This document shows positions 30,656 to 41,759 of a DNA stretch of 64,000 nt, piece after piece. Under the pieces are notes generated by a model. The model saw only the letters and a list, made by a program, of their open reading frames with translations. It searched no databases and was not told the DNA's origin. A program made the translations under genes and the position numbers. The DNA lies in contig OZ022339.1 of NCBI GenBank assembly GCA_963989245.1, forward strand, positions 19,125,662 to 19,189,661, in the 5' to 3' direction. The number at the start of each line of letters is the position of its first letter. The stretch's first letter is position 1. This DNA is from Nansenia antarctica. Its lineage: Eukaryota; Chordata; Actinopteri; Argentiniformes; Microstomatidae.

Positions 30656-32440
30656 ATGGTGGCCGTGAAGCTGGAATACTGCAGTCAAACACTGGAAGTC
30701 AACGTGGTCGTGAAAGAGGAGGAAGGAGGGGAGGGAGTGGAGGTGAAAGATGTGATGGTGAAAGAAGAAGTAGAGGAGGAAGGAGGAGAGGATGAAGAGA
30801 TGGTAGATGTGATGGTGAAAGAGGAGGAGGAGGTTAGAGGAGAGGAGGAAGAAAAGAAAGATGTGATGGTGAAAGAAGAAGTAGAGGAAGAAGGAGGAGA
30901 GGATGAAGAGATGGTAGATGTGATGGTGAAAGAGGAGGAGAAGGTTAGAGGAGAGGAGGAAGAAAAGAAAGATGTGATGGTGAAAGAAGAAGAAGAGGAG
31001 GAAGAGATTAAAGATGTGATGGTGAAAGAAGAGGGAAGAGAATATGAAGCTGTGAAAGGAGAGGAAGGAGAAGAAGAAGAGGAAGTGGAGGATGAAGATG
31101 TCATGATGAAAGAAGAGCAAGGAGAAGATGGATTGGTGGACACAGATGGTGAGGATGGTGAGTTCATGTTCTGTATTTGGCGAAAGCCAGGCCAGATTAA
31201 TGAATAGTTCAAAGGGCGCTGGCAGATATTTAGCGGTGTATGCAATCAGACATTTATTTTAATTTTAATTTTCCCCATGATTTCCTCCATAGCAGTTGTT
31301 GATTCATTCAAACTAAAGTTGTTACAATTTCTCTAACTTCTATGACTGATCATGGAATTACAACTGTTGAGCAAGACAGTGAGTGACAGTTAAACTAGGT
31401 ACAACGTGAATACTCTTAAATTGAAACGTTAAACTTGGATTCTGTCTCCGTTTGAGAGAATATGCTTTAAATCAATTGTTAATGATAAAACATTGATACG
31501 GTATCCATTTGTTGTAATATCTCTGTAACTCTCTGAACACTACATGTTCCCACAGCGTGTGCAGACTCCAGAGATGTGGTGTTACTTCTGGCACTGCTGA
31601 GTCTATGGAAGCAGCACTTGTTCTCATGTTGTTTCTAATCCTGTATATGTTCCTATTCTTACAGGAGAGAGCTCCAACCCAGACTCAGACATGGAGCCCA
31701 GCTCCACCGCATCAGGAAGCCATAAACAACACAGACGGAGGAGGAGGAGCTCAAGACAGAAGAATCACCACTGTTTAGATTGCAGTGAGAGTTTCATTTG
31801 TCCAACTCACCTTAAATCACAACCACAGACTCAAGGAGGACAGAAGATTCACTCTTGTCTTCAGTGTGGAAAGAGATTTAGTCATATGAGCGATCTAAAG
31901 AGACACCAGAGAATACACACAGGAGAGAAGCCGTTCTGCTGCTCCCAGTGTGGGAAGAGTTTCAGTGTGGCAGGAAGCCTAAAGAAACACCAGAGAATAC
32001 ACACAGGAGAGAAGCCATTCTGCTGCTCCCAGTGTGGGAAGAGTTTCAGTCAGGCACCATCCCTAAAGAGACACCAGAGAATACACACAGGAGAGAAGCC
32101 GTTCTGCTGCTCCCAGTGTGGGAAGAGTTTCAGTGCGGCAGGTGACCTAAAGAGCCATCAGAGAATACACACAGGAGAGAAGCCGTTCTGCTGCTCCCAG
32201 TGTGGGAAGAGTTTCAGTGAGGCAGGATCCCTAAAAAGACACCAGAGAATACACACAGGAGAGAAGCCGTTCTGCTGCTCCCAGTGTGGGAAGAGTTTCA
32301 GTGTGTCAGGAAACCTAAAGAGCCATCAGAGAATACACACAGGAGAGAAGCCGTTCTGCTGCTCCCAGTGTGGGAAGAGTTTCAGTGTGGCAGGATCCCT
32401 AAAGAGACATCAGAGAATACACACAGGAGAGAAGGTTTAA
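30656..32440 (+). CDS. C2H2 zinc-finger protein, two exons
   Basis: join(30656..31157, 31665..32440), 425 residues. Exon 1 has an acceptor at 30564 (CTATACACAG), 91 nt of 5' UTR, the start MVAVKLEYCSQTLEVNVVVK and a donor GATG/GTGAGT; exon 2 has acceptor TTCTTACAG. The joined codons read D-G-E-S-S-N-P-D-S-D, in frame. Residues about 35-140 are an acidic tandem repeat (37-residue unit containing DVMVKEE). Exon 2 encodes a basic stretch (QHRRRRRSS), one degenerate finger lacking its histidines (HCLDCSESFIC), then seven standard fingers with TGEKPF linkers, stopping after TGEKV. No KRAB or BTB domain. Expected nuclear DNA-binding regulator; specificity unknown. An upstream exon may exist. Confidence 0.85.
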
Positions 32441-32830
32441 GGAGACAGGAGCCCTAAAGAAGAAAGGGTGCTGCACCATCATCTACTGTATGGATATTTA
32501 CTTGTTGATCGGATCAGGGAGAAGGTTGTGTCATGACATGACATGAGCCTTTTCTAGATTATTTTCTCTCAATTCCTCCTGTCCTCTCCTCCTACCCTCC
32601 CTTCCTCTCCCTCCTTCCTCCTCCTCCCTTCCTCTCCTCCCCTCCTCTCCCTCCTGGAGAGTGAAGGAGGAATCGAGGTCGTAGGAATTGAGATGTCCTT
32701 GTCCCCTCCTGCGTCATGTGGTCACCGCCCCTTCCACCCAGATGTGGCCTTGGTGTTTAGAAGCCGAGTGTGACTGAATACTGGTATGTTGTTATGTTTG
32801 CAATAAATCCTCCTAACGTTTCAGCTGGAA
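32441..32830 (+). terminator. 3' UTR and polyadenylation signal of the zinc-finger gene
   Basis: CT-rich 3' UTR followed by GCAATAAATCC; AATAAA lies at about 32802-32807, 360 bp after the stop. Confidence 0.65.
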
Positions 32831-33746
32831 GACTGAGATGTTGTACATCATATTATATTAAGATATAGATCCTATCACTTCTCAGTTTTCTATTAGAACA
32901 GCTTATTTTCTGGACATACGCCTGGACGTACTCCAACACTGTTCCTCCCCCACATTTGTTAGATTGGCCTCTAGCCTGCGTGTACAGATTGTTTAATGAT
33001 GGGGGTTTTTAAATGTGATTTTCTTATTTTTGATGTTATGAAAGTTTAAAGGTTGAAGAGCCTCAATGTAACAAACAATAGTTTTAACATCACTTACTTA
33101 TACTCATAGTTTGTTGTCTCAGTGTTATGTTTGTATTTCTGTTCAGTTCAGCTGTGTACGTGTTTTTGTAGTCCACTAAATCTAGGACTACAATTCCCCA
33201 GATATCTAGCCATTATACAACAGTTAGTTCCGACCAAGTAATTTGATTGGACAAGAGGCATTCCATGAGTTACGATATATAGTATAACAGCACTGGGACT
33301 TTTAACTATATGTAGCACTCCGCCGCACAGGTGTTAAATTACCGTTAATTAGACTACATTGTTACTAAGAAGACATTAGCCAATCAGCGCGCAAAGCAAA
33401 ACTCTCCGTTTTTAAATCCTCAATTTTGGCCGCCATTGGCCAAAAGCTGTAATTTGGCTAAGTGTTAATATATCATTTTATGAAGTTTTAATATGTTTCC
33501 AGGCGAGAAAGTAACCATATATATTCACAAAATGTATCCGGTTTATCAAAATAACCCGTTTATATATCTGATATCTGACGTTTTTTCCCCCACTTCTGTG
33601 GGAAACTTCGCTAGTTGAACAGTCCCGTTGAGGAACTCTTTTTTCTTGACGGAGCCAAAATAAATGATTAAATAAACAAACAAATCATAATCTGTTGTCA
33701 CTTATTACTGTTAACTAATAAATTGTGCTGTAGAACTGTTGTATAA
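32831..33746. other. No gene seen
   Basis: AT-rich intergenic DNA. It contains at 33231-33275 the 45-bp motif shared with the MITE at 7374, probably part of another degraded MITE. Confidence 0.5.
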
Positions 33747-33900
33747 AAGCAATATCACACTCGAGGTCGTGTGTTATACTGAATATCAGCACGGTTGTGA
33801 TTGTCTTCGGTACTCGGCCTGGCGGCCTCGTACCTACGACCGAATCACAGCCGTGCTGATATTCAGTATAACACACTCCCTCTCGTGTGATATTGCTTAA
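33747..33900. mobile_element. Foldback MITE
   Basis: Left arm AGCAATATCACACTCGAGG and CGTGTGTTATACTGAATATC AGCACGG, mirrored by CCGTGCTGATATTCAGTATA ACACAC and GTGTGATATTGCT, with a 55-bp loop. The RNA or single strand would fold into a long hairpin. Confidence 0.85.
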
Positions 33901-34725
33901 TTAGGTGACATATTTGACACGTGTGTTGTGTGCTAATAAAGTGATGTTGTTTGAACCTTTTATACTCCTGCATTCACTTGTCACTGCTTTATGTCAATAA
34001 GATAAGAGCAACCACAAACAAAATCATATCCATGGAGCAAAACGGTGGGATGGCACAAAAAAACTGAAAAAATACACAGATACATAGCTTTGAGACAGAA
34101 ATGTTGTTATGTTTTGATATGTTTATTGTGTTTGGGACAAATACAAATCAAATAAAATCCCAAATGTCCAGAAGTGCTAACCTGTTGTCTTCCTTGTTGT
34201 GTTATTAGTACCAGATGCTGTCTGCTGGGGAAGTGACCCCTCAGCCCCCCTCAGAACTGAGCCAGAGCTTTGCTTTGGGTCTCGCTTCTCTTGCTCCTCT
34301 ACCAGCTTCTAGAACAGCCGTGCCTTTTTACCTCCTAAATGACCCCCTCTTTACAATGCTAACCTGCTACTTTCACACAACCACCACTAGTTGGCCGCTT
34401 GTAAACTAGCCTGCCTCCTACACAGAAAAACTGCAAAATAGCTTTATACTAGCTTATCCTGATGTGATTTTGAAAATGTAAGGATACTGGGTGGTAGAAC
34501 GCACATATCTCGGACAAGTCATGAAAGGAGGGTCCTGAAATGTGATCAAAGTGCAAAGATATCACATTTTTCTTTCCTCACAGGGGTCATGACCCCTCAT
34601 GGCTGTTCTAGTGTTAATAACCTGAGGAGACTTAGCTTCATCACATCGTGTGTCCTTAGGGGTCAATTCTTGTGAGCCTAGCAACTCACGTGTGTCTTTA
34701 TTAGTGGTTAATTAGTAGAATTGAC
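33901..34725. other. No gene seen
   Basis: Intergenic. The motif CATGAAAGGWGGGTCCTGARA with neighbouring bases at 34500-34620 reappears inverted at 38800-38930 in the UBTD1 intron, so both are pieces of one repeat. Confidence 0.45.
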
Positions 34726-34949
34726 ATGACAAGACACAGCTGTGTGTCACCCCTCATGGCTGAAACTCACTTGATCCATATTCTACAAGTGTTGCTGAGG
34801 ACAGTGGTAGTAATCATGTTTATAGCCTTGGAAATATGTTGGTGTACAGTCCATTATGGGTTCCCTAAGCAATCTAGAGGTGGCACTTTTAACTGTTGGG
34901 ACGCAGGAAAGGACCAAGAATACTTTGTATCACACCCCTCAAGGTTGAA

Positions 34950-36030
34950 ACTCACTTGATTCATGTCCACTTGATTCATATCCACTTGATTCATATCCAC
35001 TTGATTCATATTGACTTGATTCATATCCACTTGATTCTTATTCAATTGATTCATATTGACTTGATTCATATTTACTTGATTCATATCCACTTGATTCATA
35101 TTGACTTGATTCATATCCACTTGATTCATATCGACTTGATTCATATTGACTTGATTCATATCCACTTGATTCATATCCACTTGATTCATATTGACTTGAT
35201 TCATATCCACTTGATTCATATCCACTTGATTCATATCCACTTGATTCATATTGACTTGATTCATATCTACTTGATTCATATCCACTTGATTCATATTGAC
35301 TTGATTCATATCCACTTGATTCATATTGACTTGATTCATATTTACTTGATTCATATCCACTTGATTCATATTGACTTGATTCATATCCACTTGATTCATA
35401 TCGACTTGATTCATATTGACTTGATTCATATCCACTTGATTCATATCCACTTGATTCATATTGACTTGATTCATATCCACTTGATTCATATCCACTTGAT
35501 TCATATCCACTTGATTCATATTGACTTGATTCATATCTACTTGATTCATATCCACTTGATTCATATCCACTTGATTCATATTGACTTGATTCATATTTAC
35601 TTGATTCATATCCACTTGATTCATATTGACTTGATTCATATCCACTTGATTCATATCGACTTGGTTCATATTGACTTGATTCATATCCACTTGATTCATA
35701 TCCACTTGATTCATATTGACTTGATTCATATCCACTTGATTCATATTGACTTGATTCATATCCACTTGATTCATATTGACTTGATTCATATCCACTTGAT
35801 TCATATCGACTTGATTCATATCCACTTGATTCATATTGACTTGATTCATATTGACTTGATTCATATCCACTTGATTCATATTGACTTGATTCATATTGAC
35901 TTGATTCATATCAACTTGATTTATATCCACTTGATTCATATTGACTTGATTCATATCCACTTGATTCATATCCACTTGATTCATATTGACTTGATTCATA
36001 AACACTTTATTCATAAACACTTGATTCATA
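34950..36030. repeat. 15-bp minisatellite, about 72 units
   Basis: Units alternate between CTTGATTCATATCCA and CTTGATTCATATTGA with rare variants. Because 15 is a multiple of three and the unit lacks stops in some frames, both strands are open for more than 1 kb (minus strand MNQVD/MNQVN; plus strand LIHIH/LIHID). These are not credible genes. The array is flanked by inverted arms: ACCCCTCAAGGTTGAAACTC at about 34935 and its mirror at about 36070-36090. Confidence 0.97.
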
Positions 36031-36258
36031 TTAATCAGTACTCAGAAACACTTCTAGAATATGAGTCAAGTGATTTTCAAACTTGAGGGGTGTCATACGA
36101 AGTATTCTAACACATATTCTAACATGATTACTACAACCATGTTTAGCCTTGGAAGATTATAGGTTTACAATCCATTATATGTCCCCTATGCAGTGCAGCA
36201 GTCTTTCATCATGGTCATTAGGATACTAGAAGAATTATAAACTTTTCAAAGCACAAAT

Positions 36259-36632
36259 AATACAGTCATAGAGTAGGATTACATCTTTATTGACATGTTT
36301 ATTTCCAGATGTAGTAGCATATCATTTGGGTGACTTCATCCATATGTAGTAGTATTTCTAAATGCTTAAACACGTTTAACGTGGGCGCTTTTATTTAGAA
36401 GGAACACACCCGAGCTAAGTGGGCAGAGTTCCAGAACACAGCTCCGGAAGGACCCCGCGATGACGTCATCAAAAGACGACACCGTGTTGATAACAACTTT
36501 CATTCTACTTCTCATGTGAGTCCGTCGAGGCAGCTCGCTTGTAGGAATGAGATGTGATTTCTGGATAATAAGACGTCCGACAGGGCCGTTTGGAGCAGCG
36601 CCACTGGTATCTCCACATTGGTGAAAACGCAG
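36259..36632 (+). repeat. Third, internally deleted scrap of the segmental duplication
   Basis: 36259-36360 equals 14735-14836 and 36361-36632 equals 17439-17707, joined directly. The 2.6 kb between them in copy 1 is absent. The TGACGTCA site is kept at 36461-36468. The junction shows a few bases of microhomology (CTA/AA). Confidence 0.93.
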
Positions 36633-36712
36633 TCTGCCTGTCTGTCTGTTTCTGCCTGACTGTCTGTCTGTCTCTGCCTGCCTGTCTGTCTCTCTCTGTC
36701 TGTCTCTGTGCA
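36633..36712. repeat. CTGT/CTGC simple repeat
   Basis: Imperfect TCTGCCTGTCTG units immediately after the third duplication scrap. Confidence 0.85.
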
Positions 36713-36837
36713 TAACGCTTTTTTTTCGGATGACGGATTTAAAAAATATGCATACGAAAAAAACTGCATCAGTGTGCAAAGACCTTTAGTTGTGTGTTCT
36801 GCTGCTGACCCCCTCCTGTCCTGCGTGTGGCGCTGTA

Positions 36838-36960
36838 GAGCACCAGGCCCCCATGGACGACCAGGGGTCCCAGGTATCCCAGGCCGTCAGGGAGCAGCTG
36901 GCCAGGCTCACCCAGGGATGCCCTCAGTTCTCTGGCTGCGGAGCCACGGTGGCAGCCTAG
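36838..36960 (+). other. Exon-like island of unclear coding frame
   Basis: GC-rich island after a possible acceptor (GCGCTGTAG). One frame reads APMDDQGSQVSQAVREQLAR and stops at TAG 36958-36960. Another reads as six Gly-X-Y triplets (GPH GRP GVP GIP GRQ GAA), collagen-like. I cannot choose between a terminal exon, a collagen exon or chance in a CCAGG-rich stretch. Confidence 0.25.
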
Positions 36961-36974
36961 TTCTCCCAGTCACG

Positions 36975-37195
36975 TGAGTGGGCGGAGAGGGAGGGGGAGG
37001 AGAGGAGAGGGAGGGGGAGGAGAGGGGAGGGGGGGGGGAGGGAGAGGAGAGAGAGGAGAGGGAGGGGGAGGAGAGGGAGAGGAGAGGAGGGAGAGGAGAG
37101 GGAGTAGGAGGAGAGGAGAGGGAGGGGGAGGAGAGGGAGGGGGAGGAGAGGGAGAGGGAGGAGAGGGAGAGGGGAGGGGGGAAGGAGAGGGGCGA
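36975..37195. repeat. GA/GGA purine-rich tract
   Basis: About 220 bp of GGGAGGGGGAGGAGAG-type sequence, almost free of pyrimidines. Confidence 0.95.
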
Positions 37196-37209
37196 GGGGC
37201 TACTGTACT

Positions 37210-37906
37210 TTCCACGTCACACGCACACCCTGGTAGTAACCCTCCTACACACACACCCTGGTAGTAACCCTCCTACACACACACCCTGGTAGTAACCCTG
37301 CTACACACACACACCCTGGTAGTAACCCTCCTACACACACACCCTGGTAGTAACCCTCCTACACACACCCTGGTAGTAACCCTGCTACACACACACCCTG
37401 GTAGTAACCCTCCTACACACCCCCTGGTAGTAACCCTCCTACACACACACACCCTGGTAGTAACCCTGCTACACACACACCCTGGTAGTAACCCTCCTAC
37501 ACACACACACTGGTAGTAACCCTCCTACACACACACACACCCTGGTAGTAACCCTCCTACACACCCTGGTAGTAACCCTGCTACACACACCCTGGTAGTA
37601 ACCCTCCTACACACACACCCTGGTAGTAACCCTCCTACACACACACCCTGGTAGTAACCCTGCTACACACACACCCTGGTAGTAACCCTGCTACACACAC
37701 CCTGGTAGTAACCCTCCTACACACACACCCTGGTAGTAACCCTGCTACACACACACCCTGGTAGTAACCCTCCTACACACACACCCTGGTAGTAACCCTC
37801 CTACACACACACACCCTGGTAGTAACCCTCCTACACACACACCCTGGTAGTAACCCTCCTACACACACCCTGGTAGTAACCCTCCTACACACCCTGGTAG
37901 TAACAC
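37210..37906. repeat. 26-30-bp minisatellite, about 26 units
   Basis: Units ACACACCCTGGTAGTAACCC followed by TCCTAC or TGCTAC, with variable CA length. Upstream of, or within, the first intron of the UBTD1-like gene. Confidence 0.95.
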
Positions 37907-37999
37907 GCCCCAGGTATGATGATGCTGATCATACTACTGTAGAGAGGCATAAAATATGGCGAGCTCATGTTCTGGTGGACTGTTGATCTCCGGGTTCCC

Positions 38000-38000
<1 letters not shown>

Positions 38001-38055
<55 letters not shown>
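38001..38055. repeat. (GT)n microsatellite
   Basis: About 27 GT units. Confidence 0.97.
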
Positions 38056-38361
38056 GGTCTCAGTTCTGTGCATGTGTACAGTGCCAATCTGGCAACCTTA
38101 CTAGTGGAGACTGAACCAGGTTACGCAGAGCTTCAGAATTGGCAGCTACAGTGAATTCTGAAAACATTATTTACCATGAGTGTTACTGCTCTGCTTTTTA
38201 CTTACTTATATCAGAGCATGATTAGTGGTTGGTCCGGAGGCCTACATGTCTGTAGTTAAATGCATTCCACAGCATTGTAATGCTTTTTAGCTGCACTGGC
38301 CTAGACTTCCATCTATGGCCATGCTGCCCTCAACCCTGACTGATGTACCTCTCTTCCTCAG

Positions 38362-40056
38362 GACGGAATTAACCTTTAAAGAAGGAGCGGCTCAAGTGGA
38401 AGAGTGAGTACCCCATGACCGAGGGCCAGCTCTGCAGTAAGAGAGATGAGTTCTGGGACACAGCCCCAGCCTTTGACGGGAGGAAAGAGATATGGGATGC
38501 GCTCAGAGCAGCAGCCCTGGCTGTAGAGCGCGACGACCTGGAACTGGCACAGGCTATAGTGGACGGAGCTTGCATTACCCTGCCACATGGTGAGTTAAGA
38601 CACACACTCACTCATGCACGCAGAACCCTGTCTGTTGCTCTGAGATTACTGTGATGGTTACATAATGCTCACAGGGCAGCGTAACAAGAGTGGATACCTT
38701 GATAGACAGGATGGACACACACTTTTTTAGCGTGTGTCTGGGTTGTCAGCACATGTTTACTCCCGATATTAACACTGGCTCAGCCATGAGGTGTCATTTG
38801 ACCCCTGTGAGTACAAAATAAATTCTACCTTTGCACTCCATCAAATCTCAGGACCCACCTTTCATGATTTTTCCTAGATATGTGCGTTCTACCACCCAGT
38901 ATCCTTACATTTTCTCCCAGCTGACTGCCTGCTAGACTGAACCATCTACAACCCTTAGCCTGCTAGACTGAACCATCTACAACCCTTAGCCTGCTAGACT
39001 GAACCATCTACAACCCTTAGCCTGCTAGACTGAACCATCTACAACCCTTAGCATTTACCCTTTTGGGGTTTGCTGATCTAAGATTAAGAAAAATATTGAT
39101 GGCTGCTCTATTTTGTTGTTGTTGTTTTCTTTCTCTTTTTAACCAATGGGGTTAGTGGAGATGCGGTGGTGGTTAGGGAAGGTTCTAGAGGTATGGAGCT
39201 TAGTATTAGTGGTTAGGAGTGGAGTTTTTTTCTTTTTTTCGGCTGAGATGGTGACCGAGGGTCTTTGAGTGTCTGATGTTCCTGTTTCTCTCCCCTCCCT
39301 TCTATTTTCGGCTGAGATGGTGACCGAGGGTCTTTGAGTGTCTGATGTTCCTGTTTCTCTCCCCTCCCTTCTAGGTACTCTGACAGAGTGTTACGACGAG
39401 CTGGGAAACCGCTACCAGCTCCCCGCCTACACTCTAGCCCCTCCCATCAACATCATCACTGAGCGCACCAACGAGAGCAAAGCCTCTGAACACCCTGAGC
39501 AAGAAGCTCCACCCCCTCCTCCCAAACAGGAGTTCCTGCTGCGCGTCCGCCTGTCATCAGGTATACTGACGTCGAATACCAAAACTACTCCTAGTCCGTA
39601 TCCCCTACCCCCCCCCCCCCCCCCCCAAGCACCTTAGGGCTACATGAGAGAATTGGATATGTATGATCAGTATGGTAATGGTCCCTTGATGGTTCTGCCA
39701 CATTGTGTATATACCTGTACATTCCTCACATCTACACAAGCACCTAGGAGGTAGGGGCAAGGGGTTGATAGGGGATGAATGATTCTCAGTGCACAATGGT
39801 TCAAATGGCAGCAACAAGTTGACTTGACTCTATGTTTTTGACAGGTAAGGACCTACGTCTGACGGCCAGCATGGCAGACTCCATCTCCCACCTGAAGAAA
39901 CTGTTGCACGGGCAGGAGAACATTGACGTGGGCCACCAGAGGTGGTTCTTCTCTGGAAAACTCCTCACCGACAAGACCCGGCTTCAGGACATCAAGATGC
40001 AGAAGGACTTTGTCATCCAAGTCATTGTCAACGAGAACCCACCTGTCATACTCTAA
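38362..40056 (+). CDS. ubtd1: UBTD1-like ubiquitin-domain protein, N-terminus disrupted or missing
   Basis: Exons 38362-38589, 39375-39560 and 39845-40056, all with GT/AG borders and matching phases. Joined, they encode KKERLKWKSEYPMTEGQLCS, KRDEFWDTAPAFDGRKEIWD, ITLPHG, TLTECYDELGNRYQLPAY and a C-terminal ubiquitin-like domain (SSG/KDLRLTASMADSISHLKK ... QRWFFSGKLLTDKTRLQD ... KDFVIQVIVNENPPVIL). This is the UBTD1/UBTD2 family; the FVIQVI-N ending fits UBTD1. UBTD proteins bind E2 ubiquitin-conjugating enzymes. In the conserved R-N-E-P-L-K-K stretch the Glu codon reads TAA (38370-38372), and no exon encoding the short glycine-2 N-terminus was found. From ATG 38415 the product would be 190 residues, shorter than the usual ~227. 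It could be a pseudogene, an N-truncated isoform or a sequence error. Confidence 0.85.
38927..39055. repeat. 31-bp tandem repeat, 4 units
   Basis: Units AGCCTGCTAGACTGAACCAT then CTACAACCCTT in the UBTD1 intron. Confidence 0.95.
39237..39374. repeat. 69-bp exact tandem duplication covering the acceptor tract
   Basis: TTTTCGGCTGAGATGGTGAC ... CTCCCCTCCCTTCTA occurs at 39237-39305 and 39306-39374. Only the second copy is followed by the G that completes TAG at the exon border (39374), so the upstream copy has the tract but not the acceptor. Confidence 0.92.
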
Positions 40057-41172
40057 CTGAGGAGAGAGGGTGGGAGAGACGGTGTGAGAGAGGGAGTGAG
40101 AGAGGGAGTGAGTGAGGGAGTGAGAGAGGGAGGGAGTGAGAGAGGGAGTGAGAGAGGGAGTGAGAGAGGGAGGGAGTGAGAGAGGGAGGGAGTGAGAGAG
40201 GGAGTGAGAGAGGGTGGGAGAGAGGGAGTGAGATAGGGAGGGAGTGAGTGAGAGAGGGTGGAAGAGAGGAAAGAGAAGGTCTTCCATGGTTTTCACACTA
40301 AATTGTTAACCTATTTTGTACTGTGGCAGTGCAGATATTTTCACATTGTATTTTCCAGTGAATAACTTCTGAAAACTGGACTGGCCTGATAACATATCTG
40401 TGCTGTGTGTACTGGGGTTGGCGAGAGGGTGTGGAAGACCCCTTTGTTGAGAGACAAGGACAGAGGGAGTGGAGAAGAGACACACACACAGATGATAAAT
40501 GATGATCTGACTGATTCTTTTCTAGAGTGAGGAACTGAATATAAGTTGCCGTTAGGTGACTATCTGTCAATGCCATTTCAATAATTGTACCTCTAAGTTC
40601 AAGACACTGGACGGTCTGGACCTATTGTTGCTGAATATTGCTGTGGAAATGTGTGTATATTTTTTGTGATTAGTTCATATATGCTTTTTGTATTGCTCTT
40701 CTTTTTGTATTTTTTCGGAGACCCCCCCCCCCCCCTCCATGCATCTTTCTTTCTTTTGAATCTTGAAAAGAAAAATGTTTAAAACATAAAGAAATGTACA
40801 TATCTATTTCAGTGTGTTTGATCATGTAAATATTTGTACATAATATATTTGAGGATATCAAATGTATTTTCATGCGATAATTGTATAGGCTTTGAAAAAT
40901 ATAATTGGACAATCAAGTGATATTCCTGTTAGGTAAAAAGAATACGCTGATATCATTTTCATGTATTTTTATGTCTCAACAACATGCTGTAGTTTTGTAT
41001 GCACACTGATGCATATACATGATGAATGTGAATACACATTCTGAATATACTATTATTGTTGTTGTTTTTCCTCATCACTTGTTCAAAAAGCTTCTGTAAC
41101 ATGTGTTTGTGGATGGAGTCATCTCCACTGACAGACTGTATTTGGCTGTGTCAGTCAGTTTTCATAAATAAA
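40057..41172 (+). terminator. UBTD1-like 3' UTR with polyadenylation signal
   Basis: Begins with a GA-rich run (40060-40275) and contains a poly-C run near 40722-40735. AATAAA lies at 41167-41172, giving a 3' UTR of about 1.1 kb. Confidence 0.65.
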
Positions 41173-41222
41173 CTTGGGAACATTTCATGAGAAATTAATT
41201 TTGAGTTTTTGCAACAGAACTT

Positions 41223-41440
41223 ATGGTAGCTCCATACAAAAATAGACAGTTTACATTTGAGAGCAGGATGGAACATCCTGGCCATTCTTTTAAAGTTGTA
41301 GGAAGGCACAAGTTAGGTGAAGGCTACAAAAAGATTTTGAAGGCTTTAGCTATCCCTCTGAGTACCGTTCAGAGCATCATTAAGAAGTGGAAAGCGTATG
41401 TTACCACCCACACCTTGCCCAGATCAGGCCTATTATTAGA
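41223..41440 (+). pseudogene. Tc1-like transposase N-terminal fragment
   Basis: The frame contains GEGYKKILKALAIPLSTVQS and IIKKWKAYVTTHTLPRSG, the first helix-turn-helix of Tc1/mariner transposases. It is cut off at about 41430 by unrelated sequence; no DDE domain or terminal repeats. Confidence 0.85.
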
Positions 41441-41462
41441 CCTAACCCTAACCCCATGGCCA

Positions 41463-41640
41463 TGACGCGGCCGTTCATGTCAGCCCCGGCCTTGGTGGCC
41501 TCCGCCTCAGGGGAGCCCTGGCTGCATCCACCCTCCGTCGCCACCTTTGCACTGGGGATTGTTCCGAAGGCGGAGAACACGTTGCGCAGGGCCTCGTCAT
41601 CCAAGCTGTCGTCCAGGTTCTTCACATGCAGATCGACACC
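41463..41640 (-). pseudogene. PABPC-like RRM4 fragment
   Basis: On the minus strand GVDLHVKNLDDSLDDEALRN then VFSAFGTIPSAK (96 bp, 41640-41545) match the start of RRM4 of cytoplasmic poly(A)-binding proteins, after an AG acceptor. It continues without a clear intron into VATEGGCSQGSPEAEATKAG and ADMNGRVMAM, a decayed RRM4 second half lacking the GFGFVCF (RNP1) core. Just beyond is a (TTAGGG)2 motif. Without RNP1 this RRM could not bind RNA normally. Probably part of a decayed PABPC-like gene with 46541-46691 and 47862-47984. Confidence 0.72.
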
Positions 41641-41759
41641 CTGGTAGAGAGAGACACCCTGTTTAGTGAGATGATTTTTCAACCCCTCAAATACATCGAC
41701 AATAATTACAAAGTACATTAACTTCTATGTTAGTATTAATAAATTCACAAACCAGCTCA

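Noticed and set aside
30623..31245. Minus-strand Ser/Phe-rich frames of 165-186 codons
   Set aside because: Shadows of the acidic repeat of the zinc-finger gene on the other strand.
34854..36086. Two 390-codon overlapping frames (MNQVD repeats and LIHIH repeats)
   Set aside because: Both are readings of the 15-bp minisatellite on opposite strands with no non-repeat domain or splice signals.
41437..41455. Interstitial telomere (chromosome fusion point)
   Set aside because: Only two TTAGGG units, far too short to be a telomere relic; kept only as a breakpoint-associated motif.
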